Shown here piece after piece: positions 43,230-51,685 of a stretch of DNA of 64,000 nucleotides. How positions within the stretch are numbered: position 1 is the stretch's first letter; each line of letters begins with the position of its first letter. A model generated the notes under the pieces. That model saw only the letters and a program-made list of their open reading frames with translations, had not been told where the DNA came from and did no database searches. This stretch comes from Stenotrophomonas indicatrix. GTDB taxonomy: Bacteria; Pseudomonadota; Gammaproteobacteria; Xanthomonadales; Xanthomonadaceae. The stretch covers positions 2,292,001-2,356,000 of the forward strand of contig CP168152.1 of assembly GCA_041545745.1 (NCBI GenBank). The letters are read 5' to 3'. A program made the translations under genes and the position numbers.

Positions 43230-43469
43230 ATGCGGGTATTGCTGCTCTGTGCCGTGGGAGCGCTGGCGCTGTCAGCCTGCGACCAAAGCGAACGGGCCGA
43301 TCAGGCACAGCATGCCGACACGGTTCGGCAAACCCCGCCAGCGGCCGGCGAGCCGGCACGCAACGTACCCGGCGGTGGAAGTGGCACTGCCGCCTCCGAA
43401 GAACAGGGCTCGGGAGCAGGCACTGCCAGCGGCACAGAGGCGCCGCCACAGCCACCGCCGAAGCGCTAG
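43230..43469 (+). CDS. Small predicted lipoprotein, Pro/Gly/Ala-rich
   Basis: 79 residues. The lipoprotein signal ends in A-L-S-A-C-D, lipid Cys at 17. The remainder is low-complexity: Q-H-A-D, then Gly-Ser-Gly runs and a tail of prolines. GGAGG lies 7 bases before the ATG, which supports translation. It is divergent from the sugar dehydrogenase operon. No function is known. Confidence 0.7.
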   Translation: MRVLLLCAVGALALSACDQSERADQAQHADTVRQTPPAAGEPARNVPGGGSGTAASEEQGSGAGTASGTEAPPQPPPKR

Positions 43470-43739
43470 GCCCTGCCGGGTGCTCCTCCCATCGGGGCGC
43501 CGCTGAACAATCGAAACTGCCCGGCCCTGGCAAGCACGATGCGGACGAAGGGCATCCAGTCAACGCCGACAGGGAGTAACTATTGGGCATCCACGTGTAG
43601 ATGTCCGATGCAAACGATACGCCCCCTGTTGCTGCCGTCAGGTTGCAGCGCGATGAGGGGCGTCTCGTCTCCCACGCTCCGGCAAGAACGTCCAGCCAGT
43701 GGTGGTGCTCGCTATGGACTGTCGTGTGTCATGGCCATC
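43470..43739. other. Intergenic region without a supported gene
   Basis: 270 bases between the end of the small lipoprotein gene and the end of the decayed BLUF gene. No open frame has family features. GCATCCA occurs at 43555 and 43600 but without the CGTA that completes the ECF-type promoter described near 58-62 kb. Confidence 0.35.
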
Positions 43740-44248
43740 TCATAGCGGGTGAAGTCGATAGAGCCGTGCTGGCGAATGACCGCAATCACCGAGTGCGGTT
43801 TTCAGCAGCGGGCGAAGAACAGCATGCCGATAGGGCTCCGCAGCCGCGCGCAGCAGATCCATGCCCGTGGCAGCGGTGGACTCACTGGTGTCCTCGCGCT
43901 GGGTAAAACCGGTCCGGTCCGCGCTGACCAATCGCTTCAACTCTGCCGGTTCCATTTGCAGCCAACGCATGGGCCAGGAAGGCATGCGTCTCTGCCCGAC
44001 CCTGCCACGCTGCAGTTCAATCAGACCGCAGTGGCTGGTGGCACCCAGTACCCGCGAAGGCCATCGTCCGGACCTTCCATGTATTGCACAAAGCGCTCAC
44101 CATCGAACAGCAGTACGCCGGTAACGCCAGCATTCCGGTTGAAACGAAGCGTCATCGACGATTTCGCACGGCTTTCCCCCGGCCTGGTCCGGCCGGCAGC
44201 GATGTCAGCGGCGGCTTCGCTGGTATACACGGCGGTTCTGATGGGCAC
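43740..44248 (-). pseudogene. BLUF-domain photoreceptor, frameshifted
   Basis: The 5' part in one frame (44248 down to 44021) gives the BLUF start: Tyr8 in T-A-V-Y-T-S, G-V-T-G-V-L-L-F-D-G-E-R-F-V-Q-Y-M-E-G with the flavin-contact Gln, then P-D-D-G-L. Near 44055 the frame must change to continue as S-R-V-L-G-A-T-S-H-C-G-L-I-E-L, R-R-M-P-S-W-P-M-R-W-L and L-V-S-A-D-R-T-G-F-T-Q-R, the usual BLUF end, running to 43740. In the intact family only a few residues separate P-D-D-G-L from the next segment, so a small deletion explains it. As it stands the product would stop after about 75 residues. Confidence 0.75.
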
Positions 44249-44528
44249 GCTCGACCTCCCTGGTATGGGCGCACGACCGTATTAGATGGCCGGTTCAGGC
44301 GCCTCTGTCGCGGCAGCTGGAAATACAGTGATTCAGTGGAATGTGAAAAATGGACCCGGACGAAACAACCCGGAAGCCGGCTCCCCGAGCGCGCGGCATG
44401 GGTGACGTGAGGGACATGCATGCATCTGCGTGCCCGATGCGCATCCGCCGTTCACTGCGTCTACGCCGCACCCCAACACCGACCGGGATAGCCTCATCGC
44501 TCCTTTCCAGTTCCAACCGGAGTGAATC

Positions 44529-45026
44529 ATGGCCATCAAGACCGCTGAAGACCTCTTCATCCATGAACTGTCTGACATCTACAGCGCGGAGAAGCAGCTC
44601 ACCAAGGCACTGCCGCGTCTGGCCCGGGCTGCCGAAAACCCGCAGCTCGCCACTGCATTCGAGACGCATCTGGAAGAGACCCAAGGCCAGATCGAGCGCA
44701 TCGACCAGATCGTCGATGTGCTGGGCATCCGCCTCAAGCGAATCAAGTGCGCGGCGATGGAAGGTCTGGTGGAAGAGGGCAAGGATGTCATCGACAGCAT
44801 CGAGAAAGGCCCGGTCCGCGATGCGGCACTGATCGGCGGCGCGCAGAAGGTTGAACACTACGAAATCGCCTCCTACGGCACCATCGCCGCGCTGGCCAAG
44901 CAGCTGGGATACAAGGACGCCTTGCCATTGCTGCTGGAAACGCTGGAAGAAGAAAAAGCCACCGACGAGAAGCTGACCCTGCTGGCCAAGGGCGGCGGCA
45001 ACGCCAAGGCCGCCCAGGCCGCGTAA
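44529..45026 (+). CDS. YciF/YciE-type ferritin-like protein (DUF892)
   Basis: 165 residues of four-helix ferritin-like fold. It has E-D-L-F-I-H-E-L-S-D-I-Y-S-A-E-K-Q with Glu metal ligands near 13 and 19, E-E-T-Q-G-Q-I-E-R-I near 48-57, and later V-E-H-Y-E-I-A-S-Y-G and L-E-E-E-K-A-T-D. Such proteins are stress-linked and may bind diiron. A stable hairpin follows the stop. The 280 bases upstream contain no other gene and presumably the promoter. Confidence 0.87.
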   Translation: MAIKTAEDLFIHELSDIYSAEKQLTKALPRLARAAENPQLATAFETHLEETQGQIERIDQIVDVLGIRLKRIKCAAMEGLVEEGKDVIDSIEKGPVRDAALIGGAQKVEHYEIASYGTIAALAKQLGYKDALPLLLETLEEEKATDEKLTLLAKGGGNAKAAQAA

Positions 45027-45053
45027 GCGAGGGTGTATCCCATATCGGGCCCA

Positions 45054-45078
45054 CGCGCCGCTCCCCAGGGGCGGCGCG
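45054..45078 (+). terminator. Terminator hairpin after the ferritin-like gene
   Basis: A perfect 8-base stem (CGCGCCGC with GCGGCGCG) with a 9-base loop, followed by CTTCTT. It begins 28 bases after the stop codon. Confidence 0.55.
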
Positions 45079-45098
45079 CTTCTTCGAAGGGGTGAGCC

Positions 45099-45377
45099 GT
45101 GCATCCTGATGCTCTCGGATGGGCCGCCACCACCGTGCTGATGGCCACCCTGGTCCGGCAGATGATCAAGCAGTGGCAGTCGCCTCACCCGGAAACCGTC
45201 TCCAGGTGGCTCTTCATCGGGCAGATGACGGCCTCGACACTGTTTACGATCTACAGCGCACTGCTGGGTGCCACGGTGTTCGTGGTTACCAACCTCCTGT
45301 TGCTGGTGACAGCGCTGATCGGGCAGCTGTTGGCATGGCGCCGCAAGCGCACAGCGACTTTGCCGCCACCTGGGTGA
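45099..45377 (+). CDS. Small membrane protein, PQ-loop/SemiSWEET-like
   Basis: 92 residues with three hydrophobic segments near 5-22, 37-58 and 60-80, the size of a SemiSWEET monomer. The pattern L-G-W-A-A-T-T-V-L-M, R-Q-M-I-K-Q-W, V-S-R-W-L-F, and I-Y-S-A-L-L resembles that family, but Gln takes the place of the usual Pro-Gln pair. Those proteins dimerise to pass sugars. The call is moderate; it may simply be a small integral membrane protein. Confidence 0.6.
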   Translation: MHPDALGWAATTVLMATLVRQMIKQWQSPHPETVSRWLFIGQMTASTLFTIYSALLGATVFVVTNLLLLVTALIGQLLAWRRKRTATLPPPG

Positions 45378-45531
45378 GGAATGGACATCGTGTCAACGCG
45401 GGCTGGATGGGGCTGCTCACACGGTTGTACCTGCCGTTGCCTGCCCTTCGCAACGCGGGCCACGAGATGGAGGTGTACATGCAGCACGACCATGAAGAAC
45501 TGCCCCGCCCCGGATGCCCCGGTCACTCCCG

Positions 45532-45957
45532 TCAGCGACGGTTGCGCTTCTTCGTTCCCGGCGCCCCCGACGCAACCCGATAGTCGACCTGGCACTCCGG
45601 GCAGAAGAAGGTCCGTCGATGCGTGGTGCCCATGTAGACCTTGCTGACCGGACCACCACAGCTGGGGCATGTCCGCCGGGTGTGTACCAGCCAGTGTTTC
45701 TTCAGTTCAGACTCGCGCTTCCAGCGCAGGAAGTCGAAACTGTACTCACGGGCCTGCTTGATCAGTTCGGTAAGCTTGCGCGGCGGAAGGTCGCAAATGT
45801 GGTTGGCCGGATGGGCACGGATGCGAAACAGCACCTCGTTCTTGATGATGTTGCCCACGCCGGAGAACAGCCTCTGATCCAGCAGAGCGTCACAGAGCAG
45901 GACATCGGGCATCGACTTCAGACGACGGCGTGCGAGCCTGGGATCCCACAGGTCACT
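45532..45957 (-). pseudogene. Endonuclease VIII / formamidopyrimidine-DNA glycosylase, 5'-truncated
   Basis: The frame from about 45957 to 45532 encodes only the C-terminal half of a Nei-type glycosylase: S-D-L-W-D-P-R-L-A, then the helix-two-turn-helix L-L-D-Q-R-L-F-S-G-V-G-N-I-I-K-N-E and a zinc finger (C-P-S-C-G, F-F-C-P-E-C). The catalytic N-terminal Pro-Glu and the whole first domain (about 150 residues) are missing. Homology ends where the neighbouring gene's stop lies (45957-45959), so a deletion or rearrangement joined them. An ATG at 45912 could give a 126-residue remnant with no catalytic domain. Confidence 0.75.
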
Positions 45958-46304
45958 CAGAGGCTGGCTGTGACCATGGCGCCTGCCGCCGGCTGTCTCA
46001 TCGGCACCGGTTGGCCGTTGCGCGGTGCAACCCGATCGTGGGTGGCGGCCAGGACCTGGTTCACCCGATGAATCATGCCACGGCCACCGGGTTCGATGCC
46101 GATGATGTAGACAAAGCGGCCGTCACAGCGTGACTGCGCCGATTCGAGCCCCTCCGTTTCGGAAAGCACGCGTTTCAGTGCCTTCACCCATGCCCTGGCC
46201 GGAGCCGATGCCAGCTCCATCACCACCGCGGTTTCCCCACAGTCCAGCGGCAACACTTCCACGCGCAGGATGCGTGGCGTCTTGACGGTCACAGCGTTAC
46301 CCAT
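45957..46304 (-). CDS. Conserved-looking protein of unknown function
   Basis: 115 residues from ATG 46304, preceded by a strong AAGGAGG site. The beta-rich first half (V-K-T-P-R-I-L-R-V-E-V-L-P-L) then A-W-V-K-A-L-K-R-V-L-S-E-T-E-G-L and R-F-V-Y-I-I-G-I suggest a small alpha/beta protein. No family is recognised. Its stop abuts the truncated glycosylase, so its own 3' end may also have been altered by the same event. Confidence 0.6.
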   Translation of the reverse strand: MGNAVTVKTPRILRVEVLPLDCGETAVVMELASAPARAWVKALKRVLSETEGLESAQSRCDGRFVYIIGIEPGGRGMIHRVNQVLAATHDRVAPRNGQPVPMRQPAAGAMVTASL

Positions 46305-46716
46305 TGTCAATCCTCCTTGGCAAACGACGGCGGAAGTATCCACGCCCGATGCCAAGGCGCCGTCAAGAATCCATGGGCGTTGTGTGCAGGTCTCGCCTGG
46401 CTTGGCGACGTGCAAGCGGCGGTCACGCCACTAGCAGTTCTTCCTTTCATGCAGGGCTGTCCTGATCTGACAGAGGCCCAGTGCTTGCGCGCAGTCACAC
46501 CTTGGCACTTTGGTCGTTGACCTGTTGACGACAAAAAATGACGCTAACGACACCGCGACTACTTTCGTAATGCCTGCGCGCGGTCGAGATCCCGTGCGAT
46601 GCCGGCCATGGCCGGGTCGCGTCCCCAGTACCTGTCACCGCATCGTCCTTCACACGGAAAGGCTTGGCCTGCCGTGGTGGACGACTGCGCCCTGCCCATA
46701 CCCATGGAGATCCGCA
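46305..46716. other. 412-base region upstream of the nuclease without a supported gene
   Basis: It contains the divergent promoters of the unknown protein at 46304 and the nuclease at 46717. An A-rich patch, AAAAAA at 46533-46538, stands out, with TTGACC and TTGACG before it, but no matching -10 hexamer at the right distance. I see no repeat or RNA gene. Confidence 0.35.
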
Positions 46717-47457
46717 ATGCGCCTTGCCACGTTCTTCCTTGCCCTTGTATTGAGCACCTTTGCCGCGGCCGCACATGCCCAGGTCGTGACCCTCAACAAG
46801 AGCGGGTTCGTATTGACCTATGACTGCAGCATCCACAGCGCGACCCGATACGAATACACGCTGGTGGCGGACACCGGCTCAGTCGCCCGCCCGTCCAGCT
46901 TCTACAGGGATCCGGACCTGCCGGCAGGCTGCCTCGGCCAGACCAGCACGACGTCCTATGCCAGCGTGCAGTCCGGCTATGACCGCGGCCATCTGGTGAC
47001 GTCCAATCACATGGACTACGACGCCACTTACATCCGTCGCGCCAACTACATGACCAACATCGTGCCGCAGGTTTCCAGCTTCAACCAGGGCATCTGGGTC
47101 AAGGCCGAGAACGTGGCCGAATGCTATCGGGACATCGCCCCGGTGGATGTCTATGGCGGCGTCGTCTATGGCGATGCGTCCAATGACCATTTCCTGGCCA
47201 GCCATGGCATTCCGACCCCGGAATTCTTCTGGAAGACGATCATCACAAAGGATCCGAACACCGGCACCGCCAAGGCCATCAGCTGGATCATTCCCAATGA
47301 AACGGGCCTGGACAGCCTGGACAGTTATCTGGTCACCATCGCGGATCTGGAAGAGTTGCTGGGTGCCAGCTACGTGGCGATCAACGCGCCGGCGTCGCTG
47401 AAGAACATGCTGCCCAGCGCCAGTTGGCCGTTGCCCAGCGGTTGCGACCTGAGCTGA
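46717..47457 (+). CDS. Secreted NucA-type DNA/RNA non-specific endonuclease
   Basis: 246 residues with a signal peptide ending at A-H-A-Q (residue 25). The catalytic signature D-R-G-H-L-V-T-S-N-H contains the general-base His, and the metal-binding Asn is in I-V-P-Q-V-S-S-F-N-Q. This is the betabetaalpha-metal nuclease family that degrades extracellular DNA and RNA. Starting at 46717 places the signal peptide correctly; an upstream ATG would add 69 non-homologous residues. A hairpin terminator follows. Confidence 0.88.
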   Translation: MRLATFFLALVLSTFAAAAHAQVVTLNKSGFVLTYDCSIHSATRYEYTLVADTGSVARPSSFYRDPDLPAGCLGQTSTTSYASVQSGYDRGHLVTSNHMDYDATYIRRANYMTNIVPQVSSFNQGIWVKAENVAECYRDIAPVDVYGGVVYGDASNDHFLASHGIPTPEFFWKTIITKDPNTGTAKAISWIIPNETGLDSLDSYLVTIADLEELLGASYVAINAPASLKNMLPSASWPLPSGCDLS

Positions 47458-47468
47458 GCGCCCGGGAT

Positions 47469-47495
47469 GGCCCGGCAGAGTTTTTCCGCCGGGCC
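47469..47495 (+). terminator. Terminator hairpin after the nuclease gene
   Basis: Perfect 8-base stem GGCCCGGC / GCCGGGCC with an 11-base loop containing TTTTT, 12 bases after the stop codon. Confidence 0.5.
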
Positions 47496-47540
47496 TGCAC
47501 TGCTTGGGAACGCAGCCCGGTTGGCCGCTGGCGGCCCGCA

Positions 47541-47771
47541 TCAGGGTGCAGCGCTGGCGTGCGCGCCACCAGGCCTGCGGCGGTAATGCAACGCAAACAG
47601 ATACAGCCCGGTGAACAACTGCAGGAACAACGGCGGCAGCGGCGAGTACGTGAGCCAGAGCGGCGGCTCGCCCTGCCCCAGCCAGCGCGCCATGAAGTTG
47701 GCGATCACTGTCAGCGTGAAGACGATCGAGGTCCAGCGGTGTACCGGACGTGCCCAGCCACCGGTGCTCAT
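47541..47771 (-). CDS. Small membrane protein
   Basis: 76 residues with two hydrophobic helices, near 15-30 and 42-63 (F-L-Q-L-F-T-G-L-Y-L-F). The end is Arg-rich. Its start overlaps the stop of the glyoxalase-like gene by 4 bases. No function is recognised. It is the last gene of a LysR-AraC-VOC operon. Confidence 0.7.
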   Translation of the reverse strand: MSTGGWARPVHRWTSIVFTLTVIANFMARWLGQGEPPLWLTYSPLPPLFLQLFTGLYLFALHYRRRPGGAHASAAP

Positions 47772-48199
47772 TGCGGCTTGCTCGATGCGTTCCTCGCGCG
47801 GCGCTCGATCATCTTCCAGCCATTGCCGGACGGATCACGGAATCCGGCATCCACCGCACCGAAGCGCTCCACTGGCTCCTGGGTGAATTCCACGCCACGG
47901 GCCAGCAGTTGTCTGTAGCTGGCACGGCAATCTTCCACCGCCAGCACCAGCGGCGGCATCGCACCCTTGGCCACCATCTGCTGCAGGGTCAGCGCGGTGG
48001 CTGCGTCATGCACGGGCGGCCCCGGCTTGAACAACCCCAACTGGAAGCCATCGTCGTCGCCCGAATGCACCGTGAGCCAGCGATAGTCGCCGTTGCCGAC
48101 ATCGGTGTGCACCTGGAAGCCGAGCGTGTTGACGTAGAAATCGAGTGCCGCATCCTGGTCGTGCACATACAGGCCGACCACATTCACCATGCCAGTCAT
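47768..48199 (-). CDS. VOC-family (glyoxalase/bleomycin-resistance-like) protein
   Basis: 143 residues. The two beta-alpha-beta-beta-beta modules are visible: V-G-L-Y-V-H-D-Q-D-A-A-L-D-F-Y-V, then D-A-G-F-R-D-P-S-G-N-G-W near the end. Possible metal ligands are His13 and a late Glu. Most members act on small electrophiles or antibiotics, but the substrate is not evident. It lies between an AraC regulator (11-base gap) and a small membrane gene (overlap). Confidence 0.85.
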   Translation of the reverse strand: MTGMVNVVGLYVHDQDAALDFYVNTLGFQVHTDVGNGDYRWLTVHSGDDDGFQLGLFKPGPPVHDAATALTLQQMVAKGAMPPLVLAVEDCRASYRQLLARGVEFTQEPVERFGAVDAGFRDPSGNGWKMIERRARNASSKPQ

Positions 48200-48210
48200 A
48201 GGATCCTCCC

Positions 48211-48672
48211 TTAGCTGGGATCTACGCTATCAAGGCCGGTGCGGCGGCGCTTCTCCAAAACTGCGATCTTCAGGTCCGGGCGCCGCGCGGCACGCGCATG
48301 GCACTCCGGCACCGGGCCCTGCGCCGGGGCATCGGCCCGCTCGCGGTCGCGGAGGACGCCGGGGCTGTCGCCGGTGATGTCACGAAAGATGCGGCCGAAG
48401 GTGCCCAGGCTGGTCCAGCCAGTCTGCAGTGCGATCTCGGTGATCGGCAGGTCGGTATCGCGCAGCAGAGCGACAGCGCGCTCGATGCGGCGACTGAGCA
48501 GATAGCGGTGCGGCGGCACCCCGAAGGCGTCCTTGAAGGAGCGCGCGAAATGGGCCGCGGAAACCGCACAGATTCCGGCCAGCCGCGCCACCGGCCAGTC
48601 TTCATGGCTGGCCCGGTCCATGTGGTCTTTTGCACGCAGCAGGCGGCGCAGCAGTTCCGGGCTCTGGGTCAT
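48211..48672 (-). CDS. AraC-family regulator, DNA-binding domain only
   Basis: 153 residues from ATG 48672. It has both helix-turn-helix units: A-R-L-A-G-I-C-A-V-S-A-A-H-F-A-R-S-F-K, then I-T-E-I-A-L-Q-T-G-W-T-S-L-G-T-F-G-R-I-F-R. No effector domain precedes them, so it may respond to levels or partners. The start overlaps the LysR stop by 4 bases. Confidence 0.85.
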   Translation of the reverse strand: MTQSPELLRRLLRAKDHMDRASHEDWPVARLAGICAVSAAHFARSFKDAFGVPPHRYLLSRRIERAVALLRDTDLPITEIALQTGWTSLGTFGRIFRDITGDSPGVLRDRERADAPAQGPVPECHARAARRPDLKIAVLEKRRRTGLDSVDPS

Positions 48673-49598
48673 GGCGTGGCCACCCTGCGCAGCAAGGATC
48701 GTGCAGCATGCCTGGCCGCGTCCGCCTCGGTGCACAGCCACTCACGGAAGTGCGCGACTTTCGGGGCATTGCTGCGTGCCGCCGGGCTGGCAAACCAGAA
48801 GCTGCGACCGTCACTGGCCACGCCTTCATGGGCCTGCACCAGACGCCCCGCATCCAGTTCGGCCTGGAACAGGATCGGCGAGCCGATGGCGATGCCTTGG
48901 CCGGCGATCGCCGCGGCCACGTCCAGATGCTCGGCGGCGAAGTTGGTGGCGAAGCTCTCCGCGCCGGGTGCCGGCATCTGCCCGAATGCCTGGAACCATA
49001 GCGCCCACCAGTCCGGACGACCCAGCAATGGCACGTCCGGCAGCCGGGCACCGCCCAGGCCGGTGACGGCCTCACTCAACGCGGGCGAGCACAGCGGAGT
49101 GAACACGCTGGGGAACAGCTCCACTGCGTGCAGCCCCGGCCAGTCGCCGTGACCGTTGCGGATGGCCGCATCGAAGCGCCCGCCTGCCAGGTCCTGCGGC
49201 TCTGCGGAAAGGTCCAGCTCCAGCACCTGCTGCGGATGGCGGGCCCGGAAGCCACCCAGCCGCGGCGTGAGCCAACTGGTGCCCAGCGTGGGCAGCGCGG
49301 TCAGGCGCAGGCGGGTGGCATCCATGTCGGCGGCACGCATGAAGCTGGCACGCAGGGCATCGAAGGCGCGGGTAGCCTCCTTTGCGACGCTGGCACCGGC
49401 CTCGGTCAGTTCGACGTGCTGGGCGTGGCGCAGGAACAGCCGTGCACCGGTCTGCTCCTCCAGGCGCCGGACGTGATAACTGACCGATGCCGCCGTGGTG
49501 TCCAGTTCTTCCGCTGCACGCGCAAAGCTGCCCAGCCGCGCCGCGGCCTCGAAGGCACGGATGGCAACGAGCGACGGCAGGTGACGGTGGGCGACCAT
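48669..49598 (-). CDS. LysR-family regulator, GcvA-like
   Basis: 309 residues. DNA-binding domain: L-V-A-I-R-A-F-E-A-A-A-R-L-G-S-F, T-A-A-S-V-S-Y-H-V-R, L-F-L-R-H-A-Q. The effector domain contains R-L-T-A-L-P-T-L-G-T-S-W-L and G-I-A-I-G-S-P-I. It heads an operon with AraC, VOC and a membrane protein, and is divergent from the exported repeat protein at 49687. A T-N11-A palindrome overlaps its start codon. Confidence 0.87.
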   Translation of the reverse strand: MVAHRHLPSLVAIRAFEAAARLGSFARAAEELDTTAASVSYHVRRLEEQTGARLFLRHAQHVELTEAGASVAKEATRAFDALRASFMRAADMDATRLRLTALPTLGTSWLTPRLGGFRARHPQQVLELDLSAEPQDLAGGRFDAAIRNGHGDWPGLHAVELFPSVFTPLCSPALSEAVTGLGGARLPDVPLLGRPDWWALWFQAFGQMPAPGAESFATNFAAEHLDVAAAIAGQGIAIGSPILFQAELDAGRLVQAHEGVASDGRSFWFASPAARSNAPKVAHFREWLCTEADAARHAARSLLRRVATP

Positions 49599-49610
49599 AA
49601 GTGTGGCTTA
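49598..49610. promoter_or_regulatory. LysR-type T-N11-A palindrome
   Basis: TAAG-TGTGG-CTTA fits the LysR box rule (T, 11 bases, A) and overlaps the LysR start codon. It would suit autoregulation and control of the divergent gene at 49687. Confidence 0.45.
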
Positions 49611-49686
49611 GCCTGAGCCTGGATATCCGCGTGGTCAATCCCCCGCGCGGCAGGGAGGATGGGGACCTCGGACAGGGGGATCAGAC

Positions 49687-50748
49687 ATGCAGCGACGTGG
49701 ATTTCTGGGCGGGCTTGCCGCTGTGTACGGTGCCGGCGCCCTCGGCCTGGGGCTGCCGTTGCGCGCCGCCCCGCCCCACCCTTCCATGCGCCACGCGGAC
49801 GACTGGCGCTGGCTTGAGGGCAACTGGGACGTGCGTCATCGCCGCTTGAAGGAGCGGTTGGCCGCCGACACGCGCTGGGAGGACTTCGCCGGCACCAGCG
49901 CGGTCTGGCTGACCCTGGGCGGGCTGGGCACCATCGATGACAACCTGATGCAACTGCCCGGCGGCCCCTACCGTGGCCTGGGTGTTCGTGCCTTCGATCC
50001 GACTTCCGGTACCTGGGCAATCTGGTGGCTGGATGGCCGCGCTCCCAACCGATTCGAAGCACCGGTGCGCGGCGGCTTCACCGGCACCGGCGGCAGCTTC
50101 CGCGGCACGGATACCTTCAAGGGCCAGCACATCCAGGTCCGGTTCCGCTGGCACGACATCCACGCTGCGCAGCCGTGGTGGGAACAAGCCTTCTCCGCTG
50201 ATGGCGTGCATTGGGAGGTGAACTGGCGCAACTGGTTCACCCGCACGGCAGCGATACCCTCGCCGTTGCCACTGCAGGCGGATGCGCCTCGCGACTTCGA
50301 CTTTCTTGTCGGCCGTTGGACCGTGCAGCACCGGCGACTGCGCGAACGCCTGTCTGGCAGCAACAGCTGGGACCACTTCGATGGCACGTTGCACAATTGG
50401 CCGGTGCTGGGCGGCTTCGGCAATGTTGGCGACAACGTCATGAACTTCCCCGCTGCGACCGTACGCGGCATGGGCATCCGCGCGTGGGATGCCAGCAGTG
50501 GCCAGTGGTCGAGCTGGTGGTTGGATGGCCGCGATCCCACGCGGATCGGCGCGCCGGTCTGCGGCGGTTTTGTCGATGGCATCGGCACGTTCATGGGCGA
50601 CGACCAGCTGCGAGGACAACCGATCAGAACGCGGGTGATCTGGTCGCGGATCACCTCGCGTTCCGCACGCTGGGAACAGGCGGCATCCGCAGATGGAGGA
50701 GCGACCTGGGAGACCAACTGGATCAGCGATTTCGAGCGACAGGCATGA
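49687..50748 (+). CDS. Exported protein with two DUF1579-like repeats
   Basis: 353 residues. The signal Q-R-R-G-F-L-G-G-L is Tat-like and ends near R-A-A-P (residue 29). Residues about 38-185 and 199-350 are two copies of one domain. Both contain W-L/V-x-G-x-W-x-V-x-H-R-R-L-x-E-R-L, then L-G-G-L/F-G, R-G-x-G-x-R-A, W-W-L-D-G-R and W-E-Q-A-x-S-A-D. The family's function is unknown. The stop overlaps the next gene's ATG by 4 bases. Confidence 0.8.
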   Translation: MQRRGFLGGLAAVYGAGALGLGLPLRAAPPHPSMRHADDWRWLEGNWDVRHRRLKERLAADTRWEDFAGTSAVWLTLGGLGTIDDNLMQLPGGPYRGLGVRAFDPTSGTWAIWWLDGRAPNRFEAPVRGGFTGTGGSFRGTDTFKGQHIQVRFRWHDIHAAQPWWEQAFSADGVHWEVNWRNWFTRTAAIPSPLPLQADAPRDFDFLVGRWTVQHRRLRERLSGSNSWDHFDGTLHNWPVLGGFGNVGDNVMNFPAATVRGMGIRAWDASSGQWSSWWLDGRDPTRIGAPVCGGFVDGIGTFMGDDQLRGQPIRTRVIWSRITSRSARWEQAASADGGATWETNWISDFERQA

Positions 50749-51659
50749 ACCCATTCCTCATCCGGGTATCACTTGCGATGGCGGCCCTTCTGGCCGGCGA
50801 CGGTGGTCACCCCCTGATTTCGGCCGAGGGCCGCGCCGAGCGTTTCGCACCCGGCATTGCATCCACCCGATACAGCGAAATTCGCCTGACGCTGAGCCCG
50901 GACGGGCGCACCGCACTGTGGTTCAGCCGTGACCGGCCAGGTGGCGCTGGGGGATATGACATCTGGATCTCGAGACTGCAGCATGGGCGCTGGAGCGCGG
51001 CGCAGCCGGCGCCCTTCAATACGCCCGGTCGCGACTTCGATCCGGCGTTCACTGCGGATGGTCGCTTCGTGCTGTTCTGCTCTGATCGCCCGGGCGGGTT
51101 GGGCGGCGATGACCTGTACAGGGCGCCGGTGCAGGGTCTGCAGTTCGGGGGCGCCGAGAATCTCGGGTCCGCCGTCAACAGTTCCGCCAATGAGTTCGCG
51201 CCGATGCTCGCAGCGGATGGCACCAGACTGCTGTTTTCCAGCGACCGCGCAGGCGGGGCTGGCGGCCACGATCTGTATGCGGCCTCGATGGGCGATGAGG
51301 GACTGCATCCTGCGCGCGCCCTGACGGGTGAGGTCAACACGGGCGCGCAGGAGTTCGACGCCACGTTTCTGGCCGATGGCAGGACGATCGTCTTTGCGCG
51401 CGCGGAGGATTTCGGCAGTGCCAGGGTCGAGCAGTTCGCAGCCCGCGCCTTCGGCGGCCGCTACGAGGCCGGTACGCGCTTGCCACCCCCCTTCAACGAT
51501 GCCTCGGGAGACAGCTACGGGGCGATGCTCGACTGGTCCCGCCCGGCCACGCTGACCTACTCGGGGCGACGCGTGGAAGGGGCTGGGCTGGACGTGTACC
51601 GGGTGCGTTATCAATTAATGCCGGCCCTGTCGATTCCCGGACCCCCGGTTCGTCGATAG
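50745..51659 (+). CDS. Exported TolB/WD40-like (PD40) repeat protein
   Basis: 304 residues from ATG 50745. The N-terminus is hydrophobic (L-A-M-A-A-L-L-A-G). At least four repeats of the form L-S-P-D-G-R-T-A-L-W-F, S-D-R-P-G-G-x-G-G-x-D-I/L-Y/W form a beta-propeller of the PD40 kind. Such proteins usually scaffold or bind ligands or peptidoglycan rather than catalyse. It is translationally coupled to the gene upstream. Confidence 0.82.
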   Translation: MNPFLIRVSLAMAALLAGDGGHPLISAEGRAERFAPGIASTRYSEIRLTLSPDGRTALWFSRDRPGGAGGYDIWISRLQHGRWSAAQPAPFNTPGRDFDPAFTADGRFVLFCSDRPGGLGGDDLYRAPVQGLQFGGAENLGSAVNSSANEFAPMLAADGTRLLFSSDRAGGAGGHDLYAASMGDEGLHPARALTGEVNTGAQEFDATFLADGRTIVFARAEDFGSARVEQFAARAFGGRYEAGTRLPPPFNDASGDSYGAMLDWSRPATLTYSGRRVEGAGLDVYRVRYQLMPALSIPGPPVRR

Positions 51660-51685
51660 GAAAAGCCGCCGAAGAGAACCTACAC

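Noticed and set aside
43553..43606. Two more GCATCCA sites resembling the ECF -35 element
   Set aside because: Neither has CGTA 15 bases downstream, and no gene starts at a suitable distance.
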